A model generated the notes under the pieces. It was not told the origin of the DNA. It was given only the letters and a program-made list of their open reading frames with translations, and searched no databases. Below are positions 28,343 to 37,083 of a stretch of 64,000 nt of DNA, in pieces. Both the position numbers and the translations under genes were made by a program. Every line of letters starts with the position of its first letter. Position 1 is the stretch's first letter. Source of the DNA: Dryocola boscaweniae (GTDB lineage Bacteria > Pseudomonadota > Gammaproteobacteria > Enterobacterales > Enterobacteriaceae); assembly GCF_025215095.1 (NCBI RefSeq), contig NZ_JALHAP010000082.1:558001-622000 (forward strand), given 5' to 3'.

Positions 28343-28547
28343 AGGCAGGAATAGTACCATCGCTGACGTCCGATGTCGCGTTTTTGACAACGCTGCGGAT
28401 TGAATAATAAAGAAATAACGAATTGTTTAAGCGCCTTTTTTGCTTTCCTGAATAGAGAATTTTTCGCTCTTCTCTATTTTATGAAAAACGCTTTGGTTTA
28501 TTGCTAATGTGAAGGCATTAATCCGGCGATTAAATATTAAAGACATA
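28343..28547. other. Intergenic stretch with no recognised element
   Basis: Part of the 453-bp gap between thrS and the small exported gene. It probably holds the thrS promoter on the minus strand. I see no gene, repeat or RNA that I can name. Confidence 0.5.
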
Positions 28548-28577
28548 AAAAAACCGGGCTTCTGCTTCCGGTTTTTT
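28548..28577 (-). terminator. Terminator of the small exported-protein gene
   Basis: A 10-bp stem AAAAAACCGG / CCGGTTTTTT with a GCTTCTGCTT loop. Minus-strand transcripts from the gene at 28643-28867 would end here; the symmetry allows either direction. Confidence 0.8.
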
Positions 28578-28642
28578 ATTAATGCTTAAGTGACTTAACA
28601 GACGTATTTACAATAAGACGCCTGAAGATAATACAGACTTAA

Positions 28643-28867
28643 TTAATACCACTCACCTGCGACAAGGGTATGAACATTGAATGCGTCGTCCATGGAGCGG
28701 CCTGTAGATTGCGCGCCGGGAGCGATGTTTGAACCGGCTTCAATGTCTGTTACATGCGAGGTTTTAACGGTAGATTGAGTCGTGCCGGAAGCAGGCTGCG
28801 CAGCTAAAGCACCAAAAGAAAGTACGGAAAGAAGGGTAGCTGCGGCGACATATTTAATAGTTTTCAT
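28643..28867 (-). CDS. Small exported protein of unknown function
   Basis: A 74-residue protein from ATG 28867 (an ATG two codons earlier is also possible). The first 22 residues, MKTIKYVAAATLLSVLSFGA then LA, are a clear Sec signal peptide resembling those of BhsA/YhcN-type periplasmic proteins. The 52-residue mature part is Ser/Thr/Ala-rich without cysteines and ends AFNVHTLVAGEWY. I do not recognise a domain; the usual BhsA fold (DUF1471) would need about 60 residues and is not evident. It is monocistronic with its own terminator and lies between thrS and ydiY. Confidence 0.72.
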   Translation of the reverse strand: MKTIKYVAAATLLSVLSFGALAAQPASGTTQSTVKTSHVTDIEAGSNIAPGAQSTGRSMDDAFNVHTLVAGEWY

Positions 28868-29095
28868 AGTCATTTTTCTCTTATTTAAGTGAATCCCAAG
28901 GCATTTGCCTGTCAACTTTATAAGAGTAGATCCCGATCACATTTTTGGATAGTCAATTTATTTGTCAAAAGGTTTCAAATATATTGAATATATGTCACAA
29001 CAGGCGATTATGGAGAAATCATGGAGGAAGTTCTTTTTTCCTATTTTACTTTAAACAAAACGCAAGACCAAATAAATAATAGCGTGTCTTGCCAA

Positions 29096-29127
29096 ATTAA
29101 AACAATAAAGCCGGGCTAACCCGGCTT
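29096..29127 (-). terminator. ydiY terminator
   Basis: An 8-bp perfect stem AAGCCGGG / CCCGGCTT (29108-29115 and 29120-29127), loop CTAA, followed on the minus strand by TTATTGTTTTAA. It begins seven bases after the ydiY stop. Confidence 0.85.
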
Positions 29128-29133
29128 CGGTAA

Positions 29134-29892
29134 TTACATTTTATAACCGAGTGTAATAGCGGTTTTTCTGTCAGTGTGCTCAGGTGCGGAATCCGGTGGG
29201 TTGGAGTTCCAGGTCACGTTATAAGCGACTTTCAGCCCGAAGTGTTCGTTGATAGCGACCTCAAGTCCCGTCTCGGAGTTCACCGTGGTATCTTCGCTAC
29301 CCAGTACGGAGACGCCCTGAATAAACTTCGCGTTATCCGTCAACTGCCAGTTATAGATGCCGGAGGCATAACCCAACGCCTGAGTTTCATGGCCGCCGTC
29401 GGTATATTCGTCGTAGCGGACACCTGGACCAAATTCAAAACGGAAGCTGTGCACCGGGCCGCTTAAGAACTGACGACCGTAACCAGCCGTCAGCACATCA
29501 CGCGCCTGATAACCGTTAAAACGGTCGGTCAACCAGCTTGCCTGGCCAAACAGGTAATCGCTGTCCGTCATGTTATAACGGCTACGGGCGCCTGCAGAGT
29601 AAGTTTCTGAGGAGCGTTCGTCGTTAGAAGAGGTGTTGTTGGCATTCCCCCAAAGTGACCACGCGGTTGACGTGTTATACCAGGTCATATTGGTATTCGC
29701 AGTCAGCGTTGAGCTTTTGGTATTGCCTGACTGAGCGAGGTATCCCGCGTTGAGGTTGCCTTCAAAAGGTTTCTTCGCGGTGCTTGGGTCATCCATGACA
29801 GTGAAAACCGTGGTATCTGCAACTGCAAAGTGACTCAATAGCGCACTGCCGGTCAGCAAAATTGCAGCCGGTACTGTCTTAACAAGCTTCAT
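29134..29892 (-). CDS. ydiY: DUF481-family outer-membrane protein YdiY
   Basis: A 252-residue predicted beta-barrel closely matching E. coli YdiY (acid-inducible, function unknown). Residues 1-25 form the signal peptide, followed by TVFTVMDDPSTAKKPFEGNL and alternating strands (NAGYLAQSGNTKSSTLTANT, FRFEFGPGVRYDEYTDG). It ends KTAITLGYKM with an aromatic residue close to the C-terminus. It diverges from pfkB across 288 bp. Confidence 0.93.
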   Translation of the reverse strand: MKLVKTVPAAILLTGSALLSHFAVADTTVFTVMDDPSTAKKPFEGNLNAGYLAQSGNTKSSTLTANTNMTWYNTSTAWSLWGNANNTSSNDERSSETYSAGARSRYNMTDSDYLFGQASWLTDRFNGYQARDVLTAGYGRQFLSGPVHSFRFEFGPGVRYDEYTDGGHETQALGYASGIYNWQLTDNAKFIQGVSVLGSEDTTVNSETGLEVAINEHFGLKVAYNVTWNSNPPDSAPEHTDRKTAITLGYKM

Positions 29893-30180
29893 TTATTAAT
29901 CCGTACGACAAAAAAAGAAACCACCAAGGTTCCGGAATCTTCCCTGAGGATCAAATCTTTATCTCTCAAGAAAGGTTACAAATTATAAAAAAGCCCGGAT
30001 AACATAGCAATGAATTCCTCTTTCATTTTTTGAATAAGAACGCTCTTAAAACATCTTTCTTTTCATATATATAGCTATCGCTTGCATTTTAGCAATCAAT
30101 TGAAAAATCATGATGTTAATTAAAATTTCTCCTGCAGGTAATAATGCTAAGCTCTAGCTATTCATTAAAAAGGAGGTTTC
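29893..30180. other. Divergent promoter region of ydiY and pfkB
   Basis: An A+T-rich 288-bp gap. The pfkB end has an excellent AGGAGG site four bases before the ATG. I see no named operator in it. Confidence 0.5.
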
Positions 30181-31110
30181 ATGGCTAGCATCTATACGTT
30201 GACACTTGCACCCTCTCTCGACAGCGCCACCCTGACCCCGCAGATTTATCCGGAAGGTAAATTACGTTGCACCGCCCCGGTATTCGAACCTGGCGGCGGA
30301 GGGATTAACGTTGCGCGCGCTATTTCTCATCTGGGCGGGAAAGCCATAGCTATTTTCCCGGTTGGCGGCGCGACAGGCGAACATCTTTCTGCCCTGCTTC
30401 TTGATGAAAAAGTTGCGATTGATACCGTGGACTCGCACGACTGGACGCGTCAGAATCTGCATGTGCATACCGAATCTACCGGCGAGCAATACCGCTTTGT
30501 TATGCCCGGCGCCACGCTCAGCGATGATGAATTCCGCCGTCTCGAAGAAAAAGTGCTGGCCATTGAGTCAGGCTCTATTTTAGTTATCAGCGGCAGTCTC
30601 CCGCCGGGCATTGACGTCTCAAAGCTGTGTTCGCTGGTAAAGGCGGCGCAAAAGGCCGGTATCCGCTGTATCATTGACAGCTCCGGCGAAGCGCTAGAAG
30701 CGACGCTTGAAATCGGCAATATTGAACTGATCAAACCCAACCAGAAAGAACTCAGCGCGCTGGTTAAGCGCGATCTCACCCAGCCAGATGACGTTCGCCT
30801 GGCCGCGCAGGAAATTGTAGAGAGCGGAAAAGCGCACCGTGTCGTTGTTTCTCTCGGCCCGCAGGGCGCTTTGGGCATGGATGCCAGCGGCTGCGTGCAG
30901 GTTGTTCCACCCCCGGTCAAAAGTCAGAGCACCGTTGGCGCTGGCGACAGCATGGTTGGGGCAATGACCCTAAAGCTTGCCGAAAATGCGCCGCTGCTGG
31001 ATATGGTGCGATTCGGCGTTGCCGCCGGCAGCGCTGCGACGCTGAATCAGGGCACTCGCTTATGCTCGCTTGAGAACACTCAAAAAATTTACGACTATCT
31101 GCGTAGTTAA
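30181..31110 (+). CDS. pfkB: 6-phosphofructokinase II
   Basis: PfkB/ribokinase-family enzyme phosphorylating fructose 6-phosphate in glycolysis, 309 residues as in E. coli. The N-terminal PEGKLRCTAPVFEPGGGGIN binds substrate; the C-terminal signature TVGAGDSMVGAMTLKLAE holds the catalytic Asp (about 256) and anion hole. It is unrelated to PfkA. A strong AGGAGG precedes the ATG by four bases. No terminator with a U run is visible before ydiZ, 115 bp downstream. Confidence 0.97.
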   Translation: MASIYTLTLAPSLDSATLTPQIYPEGKLRCTAPVFEPGGGGINVARAISHLGGKAIAIFPVGGATGEHLSALLLDEKVAIDTVDSHDWTRQNLHVHTESTGEQYRFVMPGATLSDDEFRRLEEKVLAIESGSILVISGSLPPGIDVSKLCSLVKAAQKAGIRCIIDSSGEALEATLEIGNIELIKPNQKELSALVKRDLTQPDDVRLAAQEIVESGKAHRVVVSLGPQGALGMDASGCVQVVPPPVKSQSTVGAGDSMVGAMTLKLAENAPLLDMVRFGVAAGSAATLNQGTRLCSLENTQKIYDYLRS

Positions 31111-31225
31111 TTCCCGCCCCCGCGCTTGGGGGCCATTGCGCTCTTCCCTGCCCCGTTACGCCAAAAGTCGCCATTTCAGGCAGATGAACTATGCTAAAAC
31201 CTTTGGGATAACAATGAGGTGAACC

Positions 31226-31516
31226 ATGAGTAATGGAGACATTGTGCGCTATGTCGTCACCGTAAAGTATAAAGAAGAGAGCCTGACGGATATCAACGAA
31301 CTCAATAACCAACTGACTCGCGGCGGTTTTCTGCTCACCATGAGTGACGATGAAGGCAAAGTTCATGAACTGGGGACGAATACATTTGGCCTGGTGAGCG
31401 CGTTAAGCGAGCAGGAAGTTGTGGAACTGGCAAAAGGTCTTGGATATGTTGCGCTGGGCGCCGAGCCAGAAGTTACCGTTACGACCTGGGAGGAGTGGGA
31501 AAAGTCACCGGAGTGA
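31226..31516 (+). CDS. ydiZ: Conserved protein YdiZ
   Basis: A 96-residue cytoplasmic protein matching E. coli YdiZ, with RYVVTVKYKEESLTDINELN, NTFGLVSAL and the C-terminal EVTVTTWEEWEK. Function is not known. It lies between pfkB and yniA as in E. coli. Confidence 0.92.
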   Translation: MSNGDIVRYVVTVKYKEESLTDINELNNQLTRGGFLLTMSDDEGKVHELGTNTFGLVSALSEQEVVELAKGLGYVALGAEPEVTVTTWEEWEKSPE

Positions 31517-31618
31517 CAAATCAGTTCAATTCCTGACCGGGATGTGCGTTGGTTCTTGGTTTTTACCCGGTTATAAGTGCAAGCTAATGATCTACCAGAG
31601 CAACTGGGGGGAAATATC

Positions 31619-32479
31619 ATGTGGCAAGCCATCAGTCGTCTGTTAAGTGAACAGTTGGGAGAGGCTGAAGTTGAACAACGCACCGAACTTCCCGGCGGGG
31701 AAATCCACGCGGCGTGGCGGCTGCGTTATGCAGGTCACGAGATTTTTGTTAAAAGCGACGATCGAGAGATGCTGCCAATTTTTACCGCAGAGGCCGATCA
31801 GCTTGAGCTTCTGTCACGCAGCAATACCGTGCGGGTGCCAAAAGTTTGGGCGGTAGGCAGCGACAGGGATTACAGCTTTCTGCTGCTTGAATACCTGCCA
31901 GCAAGACCGCTTGACGCTCATAACGCCTTCCTGCTTGGGCAGCAGCTAGCCCGTCTGCATGAATGGAGCGATCAGCCCCAGTTTGGACTCGATTTTGATA
32001 ACGATCTTTCCACCACTCCTCAGCCCAATGCCTGGCAACGTCGCTGGTCAACGTTCTTTGCCGAACAGCGTATCGGCTGGCAGTTGGAAATGGCGGCGGA
32101 AAAAGGGATTCATTTGGGCGACATCGACATGATTGTCGATTTTGTTCATCAGTTCCTTGCCTCGCACCAGCCGCAGGCCTCGTTGCTGCATGGAGATTTA
32201 TGGTCGGGTAACTGCGCGCTGGGGCCGGACGGGCCCTTTATTTACGATCCCGCCTGCTACTGGGGAGATCGTGAGTGCGATCTGGCGATGCTGCCGCTGC
32301 ACACCGACCAGCCGCCTCAAATCTACGATGGCTATCAGTCTGTGTCCCCGCTTCCCTCAGGCTTTCTGGATCGCCAGCCCGTTTACCAACTCTACACGCT
32401 GCTAAACCGTGCCATTTTGTTCGGCGGACAGCATTTGGTCACCGCGCAAAAAGCACTGGAACGCATCCTGGCAGTTTAA
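31619..32479 (+). CDS. yniA: Fructosamine kinase family protein
   Basis: A 286-residue kinase of the fructosamine/ketosamine-3-kinase family, thought to act in removal of early glycation products. It starts MWQAISRLLSEQLGEAEVEQ at ATG 31619, after GGGGGGAA; in-frame codons upstream are outside the family length. The aminoglycoside-phosphotransferase-like catalytic loop LLHGDLWSGNCALGPDG and the metal-binding IYDPACYWGDRECDLAM (DFG-like) are intact. Confidence 0.95.
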   Translation: MWQAISRLLSEQLGEAEVEQRTELPGGEIHAAWRLRYAGHEIFVKSDDREMLPIFTAEADQLELLSRSNTVRVPKVWAVGSDRDYSFLLLEYLPARPLDAHNAFLLGQQLARLHEWSDQPQFGLDFDNDLSTTPQPNAWQRRWSTFFAEQRIGWQLEMAAEKGIHLGDIDMIVDFVHQFLASHQPQASLLHGDLWSGNCALGPDGPFIYDPACYWGDRECDLAMLPLHTDQPPQIYDGYQSVSPLPSGFLDRQPVYQLYTLLNRAILFGGQHLVTAQKALERILAV

Positions 32480-32494
32480 GATGAGAGAATTGAC

Positions 32495-32522
32495 GGCCAC
32501 TCCCGGAAAGGAGTGGCTTTCT
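32495..32522 (+). terminator. yniA terminator
   Basis: An 8-bp perfect stem GCCACTCC / GGAGTGGC with a six-base loop, then TTTCT, 16 bases after the yniA stop and just before the convergent yniB stop. Confidence 0.78.
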
Positions 32523-32523
32523 A

Positions 32524-33060
32524 CTAAATAAAGCCCAGAAGCGAGAAAAAGAAATAGCCCGCAATAATCACAATTATCGGCAGGATATAAAGCGGGAAAA
32601 TTTGCAGGAAAATCGTATGACGAGGCACCACGATTTTGTCATCAAGCTGCGCTTTGGTTAATCCTTCCGGCCCCTTCGCCTGCTCCAGAATCAATTGATC
32701 CTCAACGCCTTCACGCAGGAATTTAGCCTGACGACTCATGCGCGCGCCCGAAGCCTGCAGGGCAAGGCCGACAAAGATCAGGGCGAAAATAACCCAAAAC
32801 AGGATGTTTGAATGCTGGTGAAACTCCGGCTGCGGCGAGTTGTACCAGAAGAAATTAAGGAATGGCGTATTAAAACGCATCATCTCAATCATCACATGTG
32901 CGAAATCCAGCATGACGGCGTTGATGCCTGGCTGCTTCTCGCTGTGTTCATACATAAATTTCAGGATTGAAATTAACGTTGAAATCACTGCCGGGATAAA
33001 AATCACCCAACCGGCAATGCGTTTAAGTACAGCAATGCGTCCAGCTTGTTGATACGTCAT
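32524..33060 (-). CDS. yniB: Inner-membrane protein YniB
   Basis: A 178-residue membrane protein matching E. coli YniB, with about four hydrophobic segments (FIPAVISTLISIL near 20, FWVIFALIFVGLAL near 95, and LYILPIIVIIAGYFFFSLLG at the end). Start ATG 33060 gives the family length and the MTYQQAGRIAVLKRI start. Function unknown. Convergent with yniA and divergent from hxpB. Confidence 0.93.
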   Translation of the reverse strand: MTYQQAGRIAVLKRIAGWVIFIPAVISTLISILKFMYEHSEKQPGINAVMLDFAHVMIEMMRFNTPFLNFFWYNSPQPEFHQHSNILFWVIFALIFVGLALQASGARMSRQAKFLREGVEDQLILEQAKGPEGLTKAQLDDKIVVPRHTIFLQIFPLYILPIIVIIAGYFFFSLLGFI

Positions 33061-33227
33061 TCTTTCCCCTTGGTTAAGACGTAACTTACTCGCACAAAGT
33101 CTACCTTGTCTCACAGCATTTCGCCTGAGCTTTGCGGACGAATTTCATAAAAGCGGTGGCAACCTGCAGCTTTTCCCGCTATTCATAAGGGCATCTTTTT
33201 TAAATGAACGCTGACAGGAGTCCTTAT

Positions 33228-33896
33228 ATGGCCGATACGCGCCAGGTTTTAGCTGCGATTTTTGATATGGATGGTTTACTGATTGATTCCGAGCCGTTAT
33301 GGGATGAAGCAGAGCTTGAGGTCATGGCCAGTCTTGGCGTCGACATCACGCGCCGCAACGAGCTGCCCGATACGCTCGGTCTGCGTATCGATCTGGTGGT
33401 TGAACTATGGTTTGCCCAGCAGCCCTGGAACGGCCCGACGCGTGAAGAAGTCACCCAGCGCATTATTACGCGGGCGATCGGTTTGGTTGAGGAGCGCCGT
33501 CCTTTATTACCGGGCGTGCGTGAAGCTATCGCGCAGTGTAAAGCTCAGGGGCTTAAAGTTGGCCTGGCGTCAGCCTCTCCCTTGCATATGCTTGAGCGCG
33601 TGCTGGAAATGTTTGATTTACGTGAGCAGTTTGATGCTATCGCCTCCGCTGAACATCTGCCTTACAGCAAACCCCACCCGCAGGTTTATCTGGATGCCGC
33701 CGCAAAGCTCGGCGTCGACCCAATGACGTGTGTCACCCTTGAAGACTCCGTTAACGGCATGATCGCTACCAAAGCCGCCCGCATGCGCTCCATTGTCGTA
33801 CCTGCTGAAGAGAACCGCGGCGATCCTCGTTGGTGCCTGGCTGACGTGCAGCTTGAGTCATTGCTTACGCTTTCAGCATGCGATCTGCTTGGCTGA
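33228..33896 (+). CDS. hxpB: Hexitol/2-deoxyglucose-6-phosphate phosphatase
   Basis: HAD-superfamily phosphatase (formerly YniC), 222 residues from ATG 33228, which follows AGGAG. Motif I FDMDGLLIDSEP (nucleophile Asp), motif II LASASPLHML, motif III Lys in YSKPHPQVYLDAA and motif IV TLEDSVNGMIATKAA are present, with an alpha-helical cap between I and II. E. coli HxpB acts on sugar phosphates such as 2-deoxyglucose 6-phosphate. Confidence 0.95.
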   Translation: MADTRQVLAAIFDMDGLLIDSEPLWDEAELEVMASLGVDITRRNELPDTLGLRIDLVVELWFAQQPWNGPTREEVTQRIITRAIGLVEERRPLLPGVREAIAQCKAQGLKVGLASASPLHMLERVLEMFDLREQFDAIASAEHLPYSKPHPQVYLDAAAKLGVDPMTCVTLEDSVNGMIATKAARMRSIVVPAEENRGDPRWCLADVQLESLLTLSACDLLG

Positions 33897-33900
33897 TTTT

Positions 33901-33926
33901 AAGGGCGGATCGTTCCGCCCTTTATT
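33901..33926 (+). terminator. hxpB terminator
   Basis: A 9-bp perfect stem AAGGGCGGA / TCCGCCCTT with a TCGT loop, then TTATT, four bases after the hxpB stop. Confidence 0.88.
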
Positions 33927-34045
33927 AAAACCTCGCCCTGCTCTAATTTTTGAAACACCATTTCAGATAAATTTGTAATTCTGCATTCGCCTACCTATCC
34001 TAATGGGACACGCGCTACGGCGCTCTCTAAGTCCACGGGGTAGCT

Positions 34046-34807
34046 ATGATTCTCGACGCTTTTAATTTGCAGGGCAAAGTTGCTCTAATCACCGGCTGTG
34101 ACACAGGGCTTGGTCAGGGAATGACGCTCGGTCTTGCCGAAGCCGGGTGTGACATCATCGGCGTGAATCGCAAAATTCCACACGAAACGGCTGAAAAAGT
34201 TCAGGCCCTTGGCCGTCGTTTCACCGCAATTCAGGCGGACCTGAGCCAGCCCGACGTCATTCCCGGTCTCGTCAAGGAAGCCGTGGCGCGCATGGGCAGG
34301 CTCGATATTCTGGTCAACAACGCCGGCACTATTCGCCGCGAGGATGCCATCGAGTTCAGCGAAAAGAACTGGGACGACGTCATGAACCTGAACATCAAAT
34401 CCGTGTTTTTTCTGTCACAGGCCGTGGCAAAGCAGTTTATTAAGCAGGGCAGCGGCGGCAAAATCATTAATATCGCCTCGATGCTTTCGTTCCAGGGCGG
34501 CATCCGCGTCCCGTCCTATACCGCATCGAAAAGCGCGGTGTTGGGCGTAACGCGCCTGCTGGCTAACGAATGGGCGCGGCACAACATTAATGTTAACGCG
34601 ATTGCGCCAGGATACATGGCAACCAATAACACTCAACAACTGCGTGACGACGAAGCGCGAAGCCAGGAAATCCTTGACCGCATTCCTGCCGGACGCTGGG
34701 GTAAACCAGAGGATCTGCAGGGCGCCGCCGTATTCCTGGCTTCAGGCGCCTCCGATTATATTAACGGCTATACGATTGCCGTTGATGGCGGGTGGCTCGC
34801 GCGCTAA
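34046..34807 (+). CDS. kduD: KduD-like short-chain dehydrogenase, isolated from kduI
   Basis: A 253-residue SDR oxidoreductase close to E. coli KduD (2-dehydro-3-deoxy-D-gluconate 5-dehydrogenase, pectin/hexuronate catabolism). The Rossmann motif TGCDTGLGQG (about 17-26), NNAG (about 90), the catalytic Ser in INIASMLSFQGG, and YTASK (Tyr and Lys) are present; the C-terminus NGYTIAVDGGWLAR is nearly that of KduD. It stands alone: no kduI, pectinase or regulator is near, and this position between yniC/hxpB and ydjM is empty in E. coli. Physiological substrate is therefore uncertain. Confidence 0.85.
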   Translation: MILDAFNLQGKVALITGCDTGLGQGMTLGLAEAGCDIIGVNRKIPHETAEKVQALGRRFTAIQADLSQPDVIPGLVKEAVARMGRLDILVNNAGTIRREDAIEFSEKNWDDVMNLNIKSVFFLSQAVAKQFIKQGSGGKIINIASMLSFQGGIRVPSYTASKSAVLGVTRLLANEWARHNINVNAIAPGYMATNNTQQLRDDEARSQEILDRIPAGRWGKPEDLQGAAVFLASGASDYINGYTIAVDGGWLAR

Positions 34808-34884
34808 AGCATATCGCCGCCGGGTTTTTCTGACGGTGATGAAATGTTACAGCGTCACCTCTTCCGTCTACTGTATAAAATCCC

Positions 34885-34904
34885 TATACTGGATGAATCG
34901 ACAG
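34885..34904 (+). promoter_or_regulatory. ydjM promoter -10 with LexA-like box
   Basis: TATACT (34885-34890) is a good -10 element, and CTGGATGAATCGACAG (34889-34904) is a CTG-N10-CAG palindrome overlapping it, about 11 of 16 matches to the LexA consensus. A further CTGTAT half-site lies at 34871. E. coli ydjM is a known SOS gene, which supports this reading. Confidence 0.65.
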
Positions 34905-34923
34905 TTTTCATCCAGGTAGTATC

Positions 34924-35514
34924 ATGACGGCGGAAGGTCATCTGCTTTTTTCTATAGCCTGCGCAGTATTTGCTAAAAACGCCGAACTCACGCCTGTACT
35001 GGCGCAAGGTGACTGGTGGCACATAGTGCCGTCCGCCATTTTGAGCTGCCTGCTGCCGGATATCGATCACCCAAAATCGTTTCTGGGCCAGCGCTTACCC
35101 TGGATTTCTAAACCCATAGCTCGCGCCTGCGGCCACCGTGGTTTTACCCATAGCCTGTTCGCCGTCTTTGTCAGCCTTGCCCTGTTTTATCTTAAGGTGC
35201 CAGAAAGCTGGGTCATTCCGGCTGACGCGTTACAAGGTATGGTGCTCGGCTATCTGAGCCATATTCTCGCGGACATGCTAACCCCCGCAGGCGTACCTCT
35301 ACTGTGGCCGTGCCGCTGGCGCTTTCGCTTCCCTATTGTCCGTCCACAGAAAGGCAACCAGTTGGAAAGGTTTTTGTGTATGGCCCTGTTCGGCCTTGCC
35401 GTATGGATGCCGCAGAGCTTGCCCGAAAACAGTGCAGTGCGCTGGTCGTCACAGATGATAAATTCTTTGCAAACCACCTTTAATAGCTTCTTAAATCACC
35501 AACTGGAACAATAA
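34924..35514 (+). CDS. ydjM: LexA-regulated membrane protein YdjM
   Basis: A 196-residue inner-membrane protein of the YdjM/metal-dependent hydrolase family (DUF457). It carries the family motifs HLLFSI, LPDIDHPKSFLGQR and GHRGFTHSLFA (putative metal-binding His/Asp), and GYLSHILADMLTPAGVPLLW. The biochemical role is unknown; the E. coli gene is induced by DNA damage. The ATG is 20 bp beyond the LexA-like box. Confidence 0.94.
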   Translation: MTAEGHLLFSIACAVFAKNAELTPVLAQGDWWHIVPSAILSCLLPDIDHPKSFLGQRLPWISKPIARACGHRGFTHSLFAVFVSLALFYLKVPESWVIPADALQGMVLGYLSHILADMLTPAGVPLLWPCRWRFRFPIVRPQKGNQLERFLCMALFGLAVWMPQSLPENSAVRWSSQMINSLQTTFNSFLNHQLEQ

Positions 35515-35646
35515 TTAGACGAAATAATCCATTTCGTAATAACCCATTCCTTTTGAATATAAGTGCGCAGCATCACATCTGTTACGCTTGGCGGCATAAA
35601 GGTGGGCGTTATTCCACCTGCTTACAAAAAATCAGGAGATACGGGG

Positions 35647-37038
35647 ATGAATTATCCACTTATAGCGAACGTTATCGTGTTCGTTATTCTGTTGCTGTTG
35701 CTGGCGCAAACCCGCCATAAACAGTGGAGTCTGGCGAAGAAAGTACTGGTCGGCCTTGTCGTTGGCGTAGTGTTTGGCGTCGCCCTGCATGCAATTTATG
35801 GCGCAGACAGCCAGGTACTGAAAGATTCTATTCAGTGGTTTAACGTAGTCGGTAACGGCTATGTACAACTGCTGCAGATGATTGTCATGCCTCTGGTGTT
35901 TGTGTCCATTCTTAGCGCCGTGGCAAAACTGCATAATGCCTCTTCACTGGGCAAAATTAGTTTTCTGACCATTGGCACCCTGCTGTTCACCACGCTAATT
36001 GCGGCGTTGGTCGGCGTGCTGGTGACTAACCTGTTCGGCTTAACGGCCGAGGGGCTAGTGCAAGGTACCGCAGAAACCGCACGCCTGAGCGCTATTGAAA
36101 CCAATTACGTCGGCAAAGTTGCGGACCTGTCAGTACCGCAGTTGATCCTCTCCTTCGTGCCGAAAAACCCGTTTGCCGACCTGACTGGCGCAAACCCAAC
36201 GTCAATCATCAGCGTCGTTATTTTCGCCGCCTTCCTGGGCGTCGCCGCGTTGAAGCTGCTTAAAGACGATGCGCATAAAGGCGAACGCGTGCTGGTCGCT
36301 ATCGACACGCTGCAAAGCTGGGTAATGAAGCTGGTTCGCCTGGTTATGCAACTGACGCCTTACGGCGTGCTGGCGCTGATGACTAAAGTTGTGGCGAGCT
36401 CCAACCTGCAGGACATCGTTAAGCTGGGCAGCTTTGTGGTGGCGTCTTACCTGGGTCTGGCCATTATGTTCGGCGTGCACGCGCTGCTGCTTGCGGTTAA
36501 CGGCGTAAGCCCGCTGAAGTACTTCCGCAAAGTATGGCCAGTGCTGACCTTTGCCTTCACCAGCCGCTCCAGCGCTGCAAGTATTCCGCTGAACGTTGAA
36601 GCGCAAACCCGCCGTCTGGGCGTGCCGGAATCTATTGCAAGCTTTGCAGCCTCTTTCGGCGCCACTATTGGTCAGAACGGTTGCGCGGGTCTGTATCCGG
36701 CCATGCTGGCTGTGATGGTTGCGCCAACGGTTGGCATCAACCCGCTTGACCCGCTGTGGATTGCAACGCTTGTTGGTATCGTTACGGTAAGCTCCGCAGG
36801 CGTTGCTGGCGTGGGCGGTGGCGCAACGTTTGCAGCTCTGATTGTACTGCCGGCGATGGGCCTGCCCGTGACCCTGGTTGCCCTGTTGATTTCCGTAGAG
36901 CCATTAATTGATATGGGCCGTACCGCGCTGAACGTGAGCGGTTCCATGACTGCCGGCACCATCACCAGCCAGTTAATGAAGCAGACCGATAAAGAGATTC
37001 TGAACAGCGAAGAAGAGGTTGAACTCGCTCATCGCTAA
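35647..37038 (+). CDS. tcyP: L-cystine/S-sulfocysteine transporter TcyP
   Basis: Sodium-dicarboxylate-symporter-family uptake protein (formerly YdjN), 463 residues as in E. coli, starting MNYPLIANVIVFVILL at ATG 35647 behind AGGAGATACGGGG. About eight membrane spans and two re-entrant hairpins are expected; the serine-rich loop TFAFTSRSSAASIPL, GATIGQNGCAGLYPAMLAVM and the substrate-site SVEPLIDMGRTALNVSG are intact. It imports cystine for sulfur supply. Confidence 0.96.
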   Translation: MNYPLIANVIVFVILLLLLAQTRHKQWSLAKKVLVGLVVGVVFGVALHAIYGADSQVLKDSIQWFNVVGNGYVQLLQMIVMPLVFVSILSAVAKLHNASSLGKISFLTIGTLLFTTLIAALVGVLVTNLFGLTAEGLVQGTAETARLSAIETNYVGKVADLSVPQLILSFVPKNPFADLTGANPTSIISVVIFAAFLGVAALKLLKDDAHKGERVLVAIDTLQSWVMKLVRLVMQLTPYGVLALMTKVVASSNLQDIVKLGSFVVASYLGLAIMFGVHALLLAVNGVSPLKYFRKVWPVLTFAFTSRSSAASIPLNVEAQTRRLGVPESIASFAASFGATIGQNGCAGLYPAMLAVMVAPTVGINPLDPLWIATLVGIVTVSSAGVAGVGGGATFAALIVLPAMGLPVTLVALLISVEPLIDMGRTALNVSGSMTAGTITSQLMKQTDKEILNSEEEVELAHR

Positions 37039-37053
37039 AGGCGTCTGAACAGC

Positions 37054-37083
37054 AAAAGGCCGCAGATTCTGCGGCCTTTTTTT
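37054..37083. terminator. Bidirectional terminator of tcyP and cedA
   Basis: A 12-bp perfect stem AAAAGGCCGCAG / CTGCGGCCTTTT with an ATT loop and seven T. The right end overlaps the last codon and stop of the convergent cedA (TTTATATTTC). Confidence 0.92.

Noticed and set aside
31111..31140. C-rich/G-rich hairpin after pfkB as a terminator
   Set aside because: CCCCC/GGGGG arms exist, but no T run follows, so it was not listed.
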